DNA of 64,000 nucleotides from Hypoxylon rubiginosum (GCA_902806565.1 CADCXA010000029.1:1612001-1676000), one strand, 5' to 3'. Counted from the first letter of the stretch, positions 46,810 to 58,940 are shown. A program made the numbers and translations. The notes: generated from the letters alone by a model not told the origin.

Positions 46810-48635
46810 TTACTCTTTATGAATTACGGCCTCAACATCATCTAGTTTAAAAGTGTTTGATGTATGAGCCATTTCTACTTGAAGCTGGGCGAATGTTTTT
46901 TCGGCGTCCCAGTTCCAAGGACTGTCAGCAGCAAACAGAAGGTCCATTTCTTCCAGCGTGCGTTGATTCGACTCGGGATACAGAGCCCAGACTGCTTAGT
47001 ATTAGCATGATAGATGTGGTTAGGCCTTTTTCGCTAACTTACCAACGGGAATACTGATGACGTTTACGACGCCAAAGATGTACATTATTTTTTCATTGAC
47101 TGCACCCACGATATATGGTAAAGCAAGCGTGAGAGTACTGAAAACCATTAGTGTCATTACCATTAGATAGTGATTAAGGGGCTCACCCGTTTCCGATACT
47201 CCAACCAACGACGCCCCAAGCATTCCCCTTGGCTCGAACTTTCAACGGGAATATCTCAGCCGGATATAACCACGGAACTGTAAGCCAGGTAGCCCCAAAA
47301 ACAAATGTATATATGAAGACCATCGAAGCAGCGCCCGCACCGAACGAGGTTGCCTTGGCTCCGTTCCCGGCGTCCAAGGCGTCTATTCCGACTCGAGCGA
47401 GACCTCCAACGAGGAACATTGCGACTCCCTGCGCACAAGAACCCCACCATAGTGTCCAACGACGACCGATTCTATCGATAGTAAAGACGCAGATCAGGGT
47501 TGCGAAGGTGTAGAAGATGTTGTTCAAGCCCGACAACCACAGTGCCTTTTTTGCGTCGAAGCCCGCAATATGGAAAATTGCTACAACCAGGTTAGTCGGA
47601 TATGATAATAACTGGCCAGGTGCAAAGAGGACTTACTTGGACCATACATAGTAATCCCAGCAATCCCCGTCCAGCACTGCATTATCTGCAGCCAGACCAC
47701 AAGCTGAACCCTTCGGCCTAGATGTAGCTTTCCAGATTTCCACCCAAACAGCATATGAATGTAAGAGGTACCCTCAGCGGACTGTTCAAGGCGAATGGCA
47801 TCTCTGATATCGCCAAGCTCGGCCTCGGCCTGGGTAGCCCCTGCACCGGTAGATCCGCGAAGACGTTGGAGGATGTATAAGGCTTCCTCATCTCGCTCTG
47901 CTTTACAGAGCCAACGCGGTGATTCCGGGAAAAGGAAGCAGAAAGCCAAGAGGAATACCAACGGGATTAACTGGAAAGCAATAGGGAAGCGCCACCGAAA
48001 AGCCGAGTCCCCATTATCGATATAGCTAAGGCCGAACCCTAGCCAGTAAGCCACAACAACTCCGAAGATGTTCAGAGTAAACTCCATGGCAATAAAAGCA
48101 CCACGGGTATTGTAGTCGGAAAGTTCGGACGCCCAGACGGGAACGATACCGTTGAGAATCCCAGTTCCAATTCCGTTCACCAAGCGAGAGCAGATCATCC
48201 AGTTAGAATTCATCGAAGAACACTGCAAGGACGCGCCGACGATGCCCCAGGCAGCACCGATGGCTATTGTGATTATTCTACCGAATCGGTCGCCGATAGA
48301 ACCTGCCATCAAACATCCAATGAACGTGCCTAAATAGTAAACCGACATTATGCCGCCCTGTAAGAGCGTGTCGGTTACGACAACTGTCCTAGTATCGTCA
48401 ACGTAGCCGAACTTCATAAGATCGATATAATTCTTAGAGTCGTTTACCCCTCCCATCATCCCCTGGTCGTAACCTAGACCCTCCTGTGTTAGTGAAATAC
48501 CAGTAAGATGCCGTTGGGTGTAACCTTACCAAAGAAGAAAATTGAAAGACCGGCCAGGCAGTTTATGGCAATTAGCAGACGGCGTTCTTTACATCGCGAG
48601 GCGATCATCCATTTCCAGCGTTGATCCTTTATCAT
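46810..48635 (-). CDS. MFS sugar transporter (hexose-transporter family)
   Basis: Sugar porter of the plasma membrane. Introns placed at 46992-47042, 47138-47186 and 47581-47636 all join in phase; a first intron near 48470-48530 is less certain. Signatures: GYDQGMMGGVND, GSIGDRFGR (loop 2-3), RLVNGIGTGILNGIVPVWASE (PETTKG-region partner), FPESPRWL, QIMQCWTGIAGITMYGP, DRIGRRWTLWWG, PWLYPAEIFPLKVRAKGNAWG and C-terminal YPESNQRTLEEMD. The start may be Met 48635 or 48608, because typical members begin shortly before the CKERRLLIAIN-like segment. Divergent from the SMP-30 gene, so it likely imports the sugar used by the pathway at 49-57 kb. Confidence 0.88.
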
Positions 48636-49161
48636 TGCGACGGCAATCAAGTGTGATCCGAAAATAACGAGTATTGGATATGAGTGTGTAAGACTTCTAA
48701 GAGAAAGGAGGTACAATAGACTATTAGAGGACAATCTGCGAGGCTGTCATTGTTAAGTCTTGCATGCGCCCCTATTCTCTTTAAATGGACCCAGGTAACT
48801 GATAACTGCTGATATACGCGTGGGGACCCCACGGGGAATCCGGGGTGTTCCAGGCGGGGGAATGGAGACTCCAGGTCTCTTCATGGGACCACCATGAGGT
48901 AACCAGCCCCCGACACGAGCAAGCGGGGGCCCGTTAGTCCTAAGTCATAAACCCAGCTCTTTGACCCTCGTGTCGACATAGGACTATTGGGAGCCGTATG
49001 TCCTTGACCCTGGGAGGAATCTTGACTGTTCGCTATGACGCTAGGTTATAGATGCCTATCTATAAGGTACCTAGGGATGTTTTAATCCACGGCGATGTTA
49101 CCGTTCTTGGAAGGCTTCTAGCATGTAAAGGGGCCCGAGGAGAAATACATCGATATAAAAA
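48636..49161. promoter_or_regulatory. Divergent promoter region, sugar transporter / SMP-30
   Basis: About 525 bases between divergently transcribed genes, with GC-rich patches (48826-48960). Probable shared regulatory region; no specific site named. Confidence 0.5.
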
Positions 49162-50233
49162 ATGGACAACATTGACGTATCGATATGGAAAATCCACGAC
49201 ACAGCGTTCCGCGAAATCAGTGGCGAACACCCGATTCTCGAGCTACTCCTTGATGTCGAGGCATATCCGTTCGCCCACGAAGCAGGCGTTTTCTTGCCAG
49301 ACAAAAACATACTATTCGTCACGAGTAATCAATTTCTTGACGCAAATGGCGACAAGAAAGTTCAAATTTCCAAGATATCCCTCAAAGAAGACGGTCAAGG
49401 AGCCAGCCAGGAGGAAATCCAATGCGAGAGCATCCACATGGCAAACGGAGGCGTAAACGACCGGAAGAACACGGAGAATATTATATTCTGCGCGCAAGGG
49501 TCGATGACGGCTCCGAGCGGGCTATTCCGAATGTCTTCTGTGCCGCCGTATAAGACGGAGCCGGTCGTGACGAGCTTCCACGGCCGACCTTTCAACTCGG
49601 TGAACGATGTCGTGTTCAGCAAGGATGGGTGCATCTGGTTTACAGACCCCACCTACGGGTTTCAGCAGGGATACAGGCCGCCACCTCAAGTTCCTTGCCA
49701 AGTGTACCGGTTCGACCCGAACACGGCCGCGATCCGGGCGGTAGCCGATGGATTCCAGATGTCCAATGGTCTTTGTTTCTCCCCCGATGAGTTAGTGCTC
49801 TACGTCACTGACACGGATTATATCCATGGCGATGGTTCCACTGATCCACATAGGGTTTCTTCTATGTAAGGAGCAACTCTCAGCCGTCATGAGTTGCCCT
49901 AGAGTTGACTAAGTCCATCCCAACAGATACGCGTTGGATGTAGTTCACATTCACGGCCAACCGAGTCTGCAGAATCGTAGACTGTTTGCGTTCGTCGACG
50001 TAGGCGTACCAGACGGAATCAAGTGCGACATGGACGGGAATGTATATAGCGGGTGTGGCGACGGAATTCATGTTTGGTCTCCTGGAGGCGTATTATTGGG
50101 ACGGATCTTGGTCCCAGGGGGGGCAGCCAACTTTTGCTTTGGGAGAGGCGGTGAGATATTTATCCTTAATGAGCATCGTATATGGAAGGCGAAGCTTAAT
50201 CCTCTAGTTAAAGGGGCACTTTTGGGAATTTGA
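49162..50233 (+). CDS. SMP-30/gluconolactonase-type lactonase
   Basis: Six-bladed beta-propeller hydrolase that opens sugar lactones. Exons 49162-49865 and 49927-50233 (intron 49866-49926) give 336 residues. Seen: EAGVFLPDKNILFVTSNQ near the N-terminus (metal-ligand Glu context), FNSVNDVVFSKDGCIWFTDP (Asn ligand and second blade), YGFQQGYRPPPQVP, VADGFQMSNGLCFSPDE, LYVTDTDYIHG, VPDGIKCDMDGNVYSGCGDG (Asp ligand region) and ILVPGGAANFCFG. No signal peptide, so cytosolic. With the neighbouring rhamnose-dehydrogenase-like SDR it fits the lactone hydrolysis step of an oxidative sugar pathway. Confidence 0.9.
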
Positions 50234-50798
50234 GGACATCCTGTATATGGTAGCTAAATTTGATAATGACTTCTTCCAATAGAGTGGCTGATAGCTAAAA
50301 TGTTACCTATAACGAAAATAGGGGCAAACCAAGTCCCATCTAATGATTAAGTAGGTATCTAATCATCCTGCAGGATCGATTACCCCGAGGATTCATTAAG
50401 GTACTTCGTAGGCAAACAATTTCGATGATCGTAACCTAAACCTTTACTTCACGTTGATTCTTGAGTCTAACGTAGCCTCAATTTATTGGGTCCCCTAGAA
50501 GTTTCTTTCAGGGGGTTAGCTTCAGTCCCTATTAGCGCTCTTGCTTTCTCCCTAGCAGCTCGACCCCGGCGTGTACAGCCCACTTTCTAGCATAGGGCCC
50601 TCGAGACGATGATACGACAACCCGTTTTGATTCGACATTCTCCAACCATCATGGCACGGCTATCACAGACACTACTACAACACCAGCAGGAAATGATAAG
50701 TCTCAAATCCCCAAAGTCGTTATTCCAGACTACCTAGGTTGGTAGGTATTCCAGTGATTGAAGCCAATCTTGAACTCCTTGTCCAAGCACCTTCTTCG
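50234..50798. promoter_or_regulatory. Intergenic, aldolase promoter
   Basis: About 565 bases with no supported gene. An ACCTAGGT word lies at about 50732. Confidence 0.45.
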
Positions 50799-50843
50799 AT
50801 GTCCTGCATTCATGAAAAAACAGATAAAATACATGCCGCAAGT

Positions 50844-51772
50844 ATGTCAATTCCGGAAGACTGGCGCAAGACGAATACCCATCTTCAGATCCTAGAAGCA
50901 GCAGAAAGGGGTAAATACGGCGTCATCGCCGCCATCGCATACAATATTGAGCAGATTCTCGGTCTCGTGCGTGCAGCAGAACAAGCACGGTCGCCCCTCA
51001 TACTGCAGTTCTTCCCCTGGGCGATCGCATTCTCCGATGGGCTGCTGGTCCGAACGGCCGCGGATGCCGCGGGCCGAGCCTCGGTACCGATATCGATCCA
51101 CCTCGACCACGCGCAGGATGAGGCCATGATCAAGCGGGCGGCCGAGACGCTGCCGTTTGACTCAATCATGGTGGATATGTCGCACTACGAGAAGGCCGAA
51201 AACCTAGCGAAGACGGCCAGGTGGGTGGCGTACTGCCACGAGAGGCGCATCGCCACGGAAGCCGAGCCGGGCCGCATAGAGGGCGGCGAGGACGGCGTCA
51301 CGGATACCGCGGGGTTGGAGGCTAGCAAGACGACGCCGGAGGAGGTCGACGAGTTCATCGCCACCGGCGTCGATGCCTTGGCTCCGGCGTTTGGAAACGT
51401 GCACGGGGAGTACGGCCCACGGGGCCCGAATCTTGACTACGAAAGGTTGGTGAACGAGCTGCTACTTGTGCCCATACGTACTAAATTTACGAAAGGTTCG
51501 CCAAGATTTACAAGCAGGTCAATGGTCGAGTCCGCTGTGTTCTCCACGGAACCAACGGTTTCCCCGAGGATGTCATGAAGAGATGTATCACAGCTGGCCT
51601 CTGCAAGATCAACGTCAACAGGCTAGTGCTCGATGGCTACTACGCACATTTTCGATCGGAGAGCTCGCGGAAGCTTCCGCACACGACGTTGATTGAAGAG
51701 GGGATAGAGTGCGTGATCAAGCAGACCAAGGAGTGGATGGACATTTGCGGATCGTCCGGAAAAGTACCGTGA
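50844..51772 (+). CDS. Class II (zinc-dependent) aldolase, fructose/tagatose-bisphosphate family
   Basis: Metal-dependent aldol cleavage enzyme. Exon 1 ends at about 51445, with intron 51446-51495; an alternative 51450-51505 is also in phase. About 290 residues from Met 50844; Met 50799 is possible. Metal and substrate residues: His in ISIHLDHAQD, Glu in ATEAEPGRIEGGEDG, His in AFGNVHGEYGPRGP, and His in CVLHGTNGFPEDV, followed by GLCKINVNR. The N-terminus has the family's LEAAERGKYGVIAAIAYN. In fungal non-phosphorylated sugar routes the keto-deoxy acid is cut by an aldolase; here a class II enzyme occupies that place. Whether the substrate is phosphorylated cannot be told. Confidence 0.87.
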
Positions 51773-51835
51773 GCACCGATTATCATATGAGCTCGAGGCC
51801 ATACCTTGGTATCGAGATTGGTTTGGGTACTAGTC

Positions 51836-54084
51836 CTAGTCCATTGACCTCCAAGTACTCACCAATCTCTCGCTTAGCGACCGGATCGGCCACCCTGCTC
51901 GCTGTCGACATTTGTTGAGGAGGTCCAAGACGCAGCACCGCTGGTCTGCATTCTCAATAGGCAGACCGGCTTCTCTGCTTAGCTAAGACATACAGAGACG
52001 CGAATATGGGAAATACGAACCGATAAATAGACATTGTGCACATATGACACTCGACGCATAATCATTCAACGTCATTGCGATTCCGCAGATTACTCTCACG
52101 CTCTCGTTAAGACTTTTACGCGAAATAGCGTACCCTATCAGATCCCCTGGAACGGGGCAGTGCAGGGCCAGTAGAATAGTTGACGCATGGTACAGCTGTA
52201 GTGCAACTCCTACAGGAATTAGTAGAACCCCAACTGCGAGAGGTGGGCAATTCCCATACCGAAAGGAGCAGGCTGAACCCACAAAGACTTGAACACCTTC
52301 TCCTCTTCAGCAGCCATCGGCATAGGCAACGTCCTGAATTCCACCGTCAGATTCTTATTCCACTGTTCTAGGCTCTCTCGCAACGAGTCTCCTCTGGATA
52401 TCCTCGCGACTGGATCGCTCTTGCCCGCCTGGATCTCCGCAGCAGAGCAGTAGCTTATCACCTGCGCGAAGTAGAACACGGAGCGGGCCGCGAGCTCGTA
52501 AGAGTCGAGCTCATTTAGCGTCCGCACCGGCAGCCAGAACGTGAACGGCTTGCGGTTCTCCAGGTACGCGGCGAAGACGTCTTGGCAGAGCCAAGCCCAC
52601 CATACCGCTTGCCGTAGGCCCTTGGAGTCGCCGTGGATTACCTGCGACCTCTGGATCCAGAACACGCCGTGCAAATGTCTCTCCCAGTCCTGGCTGGACC
52701 CGTCGAGCATCTCGTAGGCCGAAATGATGAGAGAGGTCGCGACCAGCTCTAAACTCGTCTTATACGTGTTGTAATGCATCGCCTTTTGTATATAATGCAA
52801 TGTCTTGTAATAATACGGCAATGCATGGTCGGATTCGAATTTGTAGTTCTCATTCACGTGAGAACTCAACGACAAGTAGCGTACTGAGAGGGCCAGTATG
52901 GCGTTCATTAGTCCTACGTTATGCACCTGGAAGAGTTATTAGCTAACGGGAGGGAGTCGGAGACAAGCCAACAGAGAGATGAAATGAGAAATACGATAGT
53001 GTCGGATGGTACATACCGCGAGGTGAGGCACGTGTACAGCGAAGTTCCTATGTAAGTCGAAAAGGTCCATCTATAAGACATCAGAAACCTTGTAAAACCC
53101 GTAGTGGTCCGGGAGAGCCATCATCGCATACCCAATTGCTGATATGTTGCACGAAATGGCGGAACGCATAGTGTTCCTGCTCCAAGATCTGGATGGGCAC
53201 CTCGGACTGCCACAGCTGCACCTCGAATAGCTGATCTTGTTCGAGAGCAGTATTTCGCTCAAGCAGGTCGAGGTTCGAGGAGCCGGGGGAATCAATGCCC
53301 TCTGGGTCCCGACCACTCAGTTCGCCCAGCTGTGGAGCATGAGCTGGTGACACCGCAACCGAATTCCCAAATATGTTGAATCCCTGCGTCTCGAAGTTCA
53401 TGTTCCAGAGGTCTTCATTTTGCATGATCGCGTCTCGGAATAATAGATTTACCCATCTTTCCGTTGCGATCTCCACGTTGCTGTCGGAGAATGTGGCGGA
53501 ACCAGTCCGTTGTCGTTGCCCAAGGAAAGGGGGGGCTCCAGGAGAGTGAGAATCAGAATATGAGGTAGCAACATCAAGAGGCCGCTCATTTTCATCAGCA
53601 ACATTATTGAGTAACAATGGGTGGACTTCATTGATAGTGATACAAGAACTATCCACACATTGCTCGGGGGTTTGGTTCAGGGGTTGGTGAACATTCTGTT
53701 CGTCGATTTGATAGTCGGCGAACTCGTCTCCTTGAGAATGAATTGGTGATCCGGACTCTGGCTCTGCACGTTCGACCTCATTTCTAAGTATGCCATTTGG
53801 CCTATTAAGTTCTTGGTCGCCATAGAAGCACGAGTTTTTCGTTCTATTACAACCACCGCATACTGGTTTTGCTTCATCACACTTGACATGCCTCCTCCGA
53901 CACGTAAGGCTAACATTCGGGTTAACAACTGTAAGCTGCAGCCAGGTGATTTCATAGGAGCTTCGGGGTTAACATACCACCCCGTTGTTTTGCGTAGTCC
54001 ACGGCCGCGCGACTGGCGGCCTCTGCTGAAGCGGCGCACCGTTTGCTCGCCGCGTCCGTCTTCGGATCCATTTGCGGTCTGCAT
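51836..54084 (-). CDS. Zn2Cys6 transcription factor with fungal-specific regulatory domain
   Basis: Likely pathway regulator of the sugar-acid cluster. Six exons (54084-53978, 53909-53132, 53070-53017, 52926-52260, 52209-52017, 51974-51836) sum exactly to 645 residues. The first intron splits the binuclear cluster, which reads CLTCRRRHVKCDEAKPVC followed by GGCNRTKNSC (C-x2-C-x6-C, C-x2-C-x6-C). The N-terminus before it is basic. A long acidic, Ser-rich linker follows, then the regulatory domain: HFVQHISNWMDLFDL, FAVHVPHLAVHNVGLMNAI, LVATSLIISAYEMLDG, HLHGVFWIQRSQ, GLRQAVWWAWLCQDVF and VALQLYHASTILLALH, ending GWPIRSLSERL. It is divergent from the SDR at 54601. Confidence 0.92.
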
Positions 54085-54600
54085 GGTGCCTGCAGCATAT
54101 ACATGTCTCACATAAGCTTGGACCGGGGTGTAACTCTCACAGCTTGATCGCCCTATCGCTGAGCTCGCGAAGTATATCGGGAATAACACGACTTATTGAT
54201 TCACTAGGGGTCGAAGTCGCGGGTAGATGTACCAACTCACGTGACGAATCATCAGGGGTGGAGAATAGGCAGGTAGTACGTATCATAGGCCGGTTCGCAC
54301 CGCTAGCTATCCCCCTCATTCCCTCGTCTCGGGAGACTCACAGGCGGGCAAGCTAGCATTCGTTTCTGTGGAGAGCAGATGGGGTAGAACTACGGTACCT
54401 AGCGCGGGATATATGGGGAGGAGTCGAGCTCTGGGCCACCACGTACCTAGGTACCTAGGTAGTTAATTCATTCAATGAATTACATATTTGAGCGCGTTGG
54501 ATAACATTTCTTTCAGTCAAGATGACTAGGTCAAGTTCTCGTCATATTATCTCTATCCGTTGCTGTGCCAGCCCCCGAAGTCAAGAATCCATCTTCTAAC
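54085..54600. promoter_or_regulatory. Divergent promoter region, regulator / SDR
   Basis: About 515 bases between the regulator and the first SDR. It contains ACCTAGGTACCTAGGTA at 54446-54462 and several CCG/CGG triplets that could serve Zn2Cys6 binding, though none forms a site I would assert. Confidence 0.5.
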
Positions 54601-55556
54601 ATGGCAACTCCCGCTACCCAGCAGCCCGAATCTGGGACACAAGCAAGCACGGTCGAGGTCAAGCCACTTCTTAACTTGGCTGGAAAGATCATCGCAGTGA
54701 CGGGTGCTAACCGGGGTATCGGCCTGGGTGTGGCGGAATGCTGCCTCCTGAACGGTGCCGAAGCAGTCTACTCCATCGATCTGGCAGAGCCCGGTGAGGA
54801 GTTTGCTGCCGTCGAGAAGATATTTCCTGGCAAGCTCCGCTCGCAGACTGCCAATGTCACAGATGAAGCGAGCATCACTGCAGCAATCAACAAGATTGTG
54901 GCGGAGGCGGGCGCAATCCACGGCATGGTCTGCAATGCTGGCCGCACAAACCACAAGGCTGCACTAGACTTCACCAAAGAAGAGATCGAGGCCCTCTTCA
55001 GCGTGAACCTATTCGGAGCATTCTACACAGCTCGGGCGGCCGCAAGGGCGTTTATAAAACTTGACATCAAGGGTTCGATTGTATTTACAGCTTCCATGGC
55101 ATCCTACCGACCCAATAAGGTGCGGTATCTCCATCTGCCGACTAAACTCACCCATCGCTTAGTTTTCCTGCTAACCTGAGAAAAAGCGCGTGCCTTCAGC
55201 ACCTTACGGCGCTTCCAAAGCGGGCGTCCGCAACATGACGCATACCCTTGCAATGGAATGGGCGAAGTACGGCATTCGTGTGAACAGCATCTCGCCCGGC
55301 CTTGTACGGACCGCAATGACATACTGGGTCCCACAGCAGCCCGACTGGGAGCAGCAACTCAAGTACTACGGCGGCATGCCAAGGCTCGCTGAAGTACAGG
55401 AGCTTGGTGGCGCATATGTCTATTTGCTCAGTGACGCCGCAAGTTATACTACGTCTATAGACATCCCGGTGAATGGTGTCATTGGCAGTAAGCTCTGTCC
55501 CCATGGCCATCGAAAGAGTACCGTACTAACTAACAGCTCGCGTAATAGTATGTTAA
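54601..55556 (+). CDS. Short-chain dehydrogenase/reductase, sorbose-reductase / polyol-dehydrogenase-like
   Basis: NAD(P)(H) oxidoreductase of the classical SDR type. Exons 54601-55119, 55187-55487 and 55537-55556 join in phase to 279 residues. Seen: cofactor motif TGANRGIG (about residues 38-45), ANVTDEAS acidic residue, CNAGR, Ser in VFTASMASY, catalytic YGASK, and the SDR C-terminal text VNSISPGLVRTAMT and DAASYTTSIDIPVNG. The N-terminal leader of about 25 residues (ATQQPESGTQAST) is typical for fungal L-sorbose reductase and D-arabinitol or mannitol dehydrogenase relatives. Divergent from the regulator, so probably under its control. Confidence 0.88.
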
Positions 55557-56354
55557 ATAACCGGAAAGCCTAGGTTAATTTCATCATAATTCAATGTGGA
55601 GTAGTTATAGCAATGCGCAAATCATAGGTTTTTTATATCCTCTAACCTATAAGAGCGACTATGACCAGCGGTCAGCCGATACGTACCTATAAGGCATCAT
55701 TTTAAGACTTGAGTCTTGTACGAATCTAAAGATCTTGTTTTAGATATTCTCCGAAGACCAAGAATCATTATTTCAATAAAGTCCATCTCTTGAAAACCTT
55801 TGATTTATGTCATTAGTGTCAAAGTTCGGGGAGCTGTTATTTCAAAAGAAAGGGGGGCCGTCATGTATGGTCCGCTTACATAATATTATGAATTACGTAA
55901 GAGCTGTGGTGATAAGAGGGGATAGAAAAAGGGGTACAGCCAGATAGCGCTCGCTGATAGGAATCGAGCTGTAACAATTAGCACTAAGTTACTTATATTT
56001 AGTCATCAAGTGTCAGTATGGCCCACGGCGTTAATATAAAACAATCTCGCATTCAAATGCCCAGGCTTTAAGATTGGTATTGAAAGATGGACGTTGCCAT
56101 AAATCTTCTAGCTAGCACGGGGCGGAACTGACTGTATTAACGCAGAGTAGTAGTTCGTATTCGCCAGCGCTATTGTGGGACTAGGTTAGATGGAAATTAT
56201 GGATCGAGAAAAGCCCTCGTCTCGAGGGCAAGATATGAGGTCTCATCACGACTCCGTTTCGGGCTCTCTCTTCGTAAGTTATGCCCTCTTCTTGAGGGAT
56301 TTTAATGAGCATCATCAGTCCCGGCTACGGTTATTTCATAACATCACATCAAGA
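55557..56354. other. Intergenic, includes palindromic element copy 2
   Basis: About 800 bases between the two SDR genes. At 55875-55901 there is CTTACATAAT, a 7-base spacer and ATTACGTAAG: the inverted, one-mismatch copy of the palindrome at 29957-29983. Otherwise I see nothing. Confidence 0.5.
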
Positions 56355-57211
56355 ATGAAACTCCTCGCAGGCAAAGTTGCCGCGATCACCGGCGGCGTGA
56401 CAGGCATCGGTCGAGCCATCGCGCTGGACTACATCAAACACGGCGCGTCGGTAGCGGTCAACTTTTTTGGCGATTCTGCATCGCAGGAGCATTTCGAGAG
56501 TCTCCAAAAACAGCTGGACGGCGACGATGCTAAAAGGCTCGTCGGTGTCGCGGGGGATATCAGGAAGCGCTCCGCAGGGACCGAGCTAGTGAGCAAAGTG
56601 GTCCAGGAGTTTGGAGGACTAGACGTCTTTGTTGCAAATGCTGGCGTCAGCCAGTTTCGCGACTTCTTGACGTAGGTACCTAATCCTGTCTGTTTCGAGC
56701 AGCACATACCGTATGTGCACATTTGATTTACTGATAAATATGTATCGCTAGATTGGATGAAGATACTTTAGAATATCATCTCCAAACTAATATCAGGGGT
56801 ACCTTCTGGACGACGCAAGCTGCTGCAGCCCAAATGGTGCGCCAGGGCCGTGGAGGCAGTATTATCGGAATCAGTAGCATCAGCGCCCATCTGGGAGGTG
56901 CGCAACAAGTCCACTACACACCTACGAAAGCCGCTGTCCTCTCCATGATGCAATCTCAAGCATGTGCCCTGGGGAAATATCAGATCCGTTGCAATGCTCT
57001 CCTGCCGGGGACGACCAGAACGCAACTCGCCGCAACGGACTTAGCAAACCCCGAAAAGCTGAAGTACCTGGAAACTCGGACGCCGTTGGGGCGTGTGGCC
57101 GAGCCCGCGGACCTGGGAGGGCCTGCCGTATTTCTAGCTAGCGATTTAAGCCGGTTCGTCACAGGAGCACAGTTACTAGTCGATGGCGGAATTTCTGTGA
57201 GTTTACAATGA
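56355..57211 (+). CDS. SDR closely resembling fungal L-rhamnose 1-dehydrogenase
   Basis: Oxidises a sugar at C1 to its lactone, if the resemblance holds. Exons 56355-56671 and 56752-57211 (intron 56672-56751) give 258 residues. Seen: GKVAAITGGVTGIGRAIAL (cofactor site), VANAGVSQFRDFL, IIGISSISAHLGGAQQVHY with catalytic Ser and Tyr, YTPTKAAVLSMMQ (YxxxK), ALGKYQIRCNALLPGTTRT, PLGRVAEPADLGGPAVFLA and GAQLLVDGGISVSLQ. From memory the yeast RHA1/LRA1 enzymes share long blocks of this text (AITGGVTGIGRAIA, GGSIIGISSISA, HYTPTKA). With the SMP-30 lactonase and aldolase nearby, the first steps of a rhamnose-type route are plausible. Confidence 0.88.
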
Positions 57212-57786
57212 TTAAGTTTTATATAGCTAGAAATCATGTCAGGTAACCTGAGATTGCAATTTAAGGCACGTGAGATAGCCGAAGTAGAGATGACTATCTT
57301 GATCAATACGATTAATTTCACCTGTCTGCGTGGGCACTATGGCTATTTAGGTTTGGTTACCTACTTTGGGCACTGACGAGACCTCTCCAGACAAGATCCA
57401 TATGCGGAGTAGCGTTACCGACATAACACCTATACATACATCGCAAAGTCCTGGCCAGGTTTTATATTGGTAGCTTAATAAGGAGCGACTAGAAAGTACA
57501 CAGGAAATCGTCCGACGTTGTAAACCAACCATTCCTCCATATAGTTTCAGCGAGTGATACGGAGCGTTGCTTCTTTGCCATCATATTAGGAAGAGTTACA
57601 TGTTAACATTCATGGGTGCGAAGTTCGTTTTATCGCACCCGAGTGTGGTAACTTCTTCCACCAAGCCTTTGACGGTTGGCGGTTTCGTTTTTTCATTTAC
57701 CCCGCAACTTCTCAAACGGCTCTGTTTCCACTAGGATCGGCTGCTTCGATGACATTGTCGTTTGGCCCACCACCTAGTACTTTTTG
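57212..57786. other. Intergenic, no gene seen
   Basis: About 575 bases with no supported gene. An AGGTAGGTACCTAAC word lies at about 57798, just after. Confidence 0.45.
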
Positions 57787-58044
57787 TTAGTCTCGGCATA
57801 GGTAGGTACCTAACTGTGACCCGGAAAGTCTAAACCTACCAGTAATGGTTACCTGGGCTCCGTCAGGAAAGGTGACTTCTTGGGTAACAGTGTAGGACTT
57901 GGGTGGCGGATTGTTGTTCTTGAACTTAGAAACAGCCCTCGAAGAAGACCCCGAGACTGCAGCCGTGGTTGTTTCGTTGTTGTTGATGGCAGTTGCACCG
58001 GTGAATCCAAGATCGATGGCGATAGTAGCGGGGTTTGCCTTCAC
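57787..58044 (-). CDS. Small unrecognised protein, start uncertain
   Basis: A frame with clear protein-like bias: KANPATIAIDLGFTGATAI, an Asn/Thr/Ser-rich linker with NNNPPPKSYTV, then TQEVTFPDGAQVTITG and a possible intron or tail. About 70-85 residues. No ATG begins it: the frame opens at GTG (58042-58044) within ATTATTGTG, and no upstream in-frame ATG is seen before a stop. It is therefore a start-loss pseudogene, a non-AUG start, or has an unseen 5' exon. Family unknown. Confidence 0.4.
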   Translation of the reverse strand: MKANPATIAIDLGFTGATAINNNETTTAAVSGSSSRAVSKFKNNNPPPKSYTVTQEVTFPDGAQVTITGRFRLSGSQLGTYLCRD

Positions 58045-58800
58045 AATAATGTAGTTTTTTTGAAATTGACTCTACGGTAGGGCTTATAGGATCGAATGTA
58101 AGATATCGAAGAGTTTGGTGTGAGATAGATTACGAGGAATTTGAGATTGGCTCATAAGTTGTATTTATATTAGTTTAGATATGCTACGGGGTCTCACTGT
58201 GCCGTACGTAACTTGTTCCTCTCTCCGGCAGCGTTGCTCCACGGGTTACGATCACATCCGAAGGATCACCGGTCCATATGTTGAGTTTCCATGCCATCTA
58301 TCCTTGGTTGACTGCTCATCCTACCTCGCCTATCCATGCGGCCGAAACTACCATCCAGAAAAGTAGCACGACGGTGTTTAGGTATACTTGGATCAGATTT
58401 AATATCCCTTGAAATTTTACACGCAGATCTTACGTCACATACCCCTGAAAAAAGGTGTTAAAGTAGCTCTTACTTTTCCTCCACCTTGGCTAAAATACCT
58501 TCCAGCCAGCTAGGAAAACAATAAGTGAACTGTTAAAAGCATGTAACTATAAGCGTGGATAACATGTATTCCGTGAACCTCCTACGAGCTTCAATTGCTT
58601 TATCATTGTAATAACCTATGAGGGTCCATCTGGAGCTAGGTATGCACGGTTTCTGTGATCATATGGCTCCAAAGTGCACTGCTAGATATCTTTTCTATCG
58701 TACTTTATGGCTTACAAGGACGGAGGTGAGGCCACCCGAAGATTTCACAACATATTACCACTTCGTTCTCCGTTTCTCGGATGAAATTCAAAATAGTTGC
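58045..58800. other. Intergenic, no gene seen
   Basis: About 755 bases before the repeat copy. A plus-strand frame from 58618 continues into the repeat but has no coding character. Confidence 0.45.
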
Positions 58801-58940
58801 GCACAAACGCAGATACAGCTGAAATGTTGTACGTTTATTGATGAACAAAGTGATATACGGCACTTACTGCATCATACTATTTTCTCTCTCTCGGGCGGAT
58901 ACTGGCAGGAGAAAGGGAATATCGCCCAGCCAAATGGTCC
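58801..58940 (+). repeat. Dispersed repeat, copy 2
   Basis: Matches 39454-39545 and 39782-39815 in the same order and strand with about a dozen bases between the two parts. Shared words: GCACAAACGCAGATAC, GATGAACAAAGTGATATACG. Confidence 0.6.
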
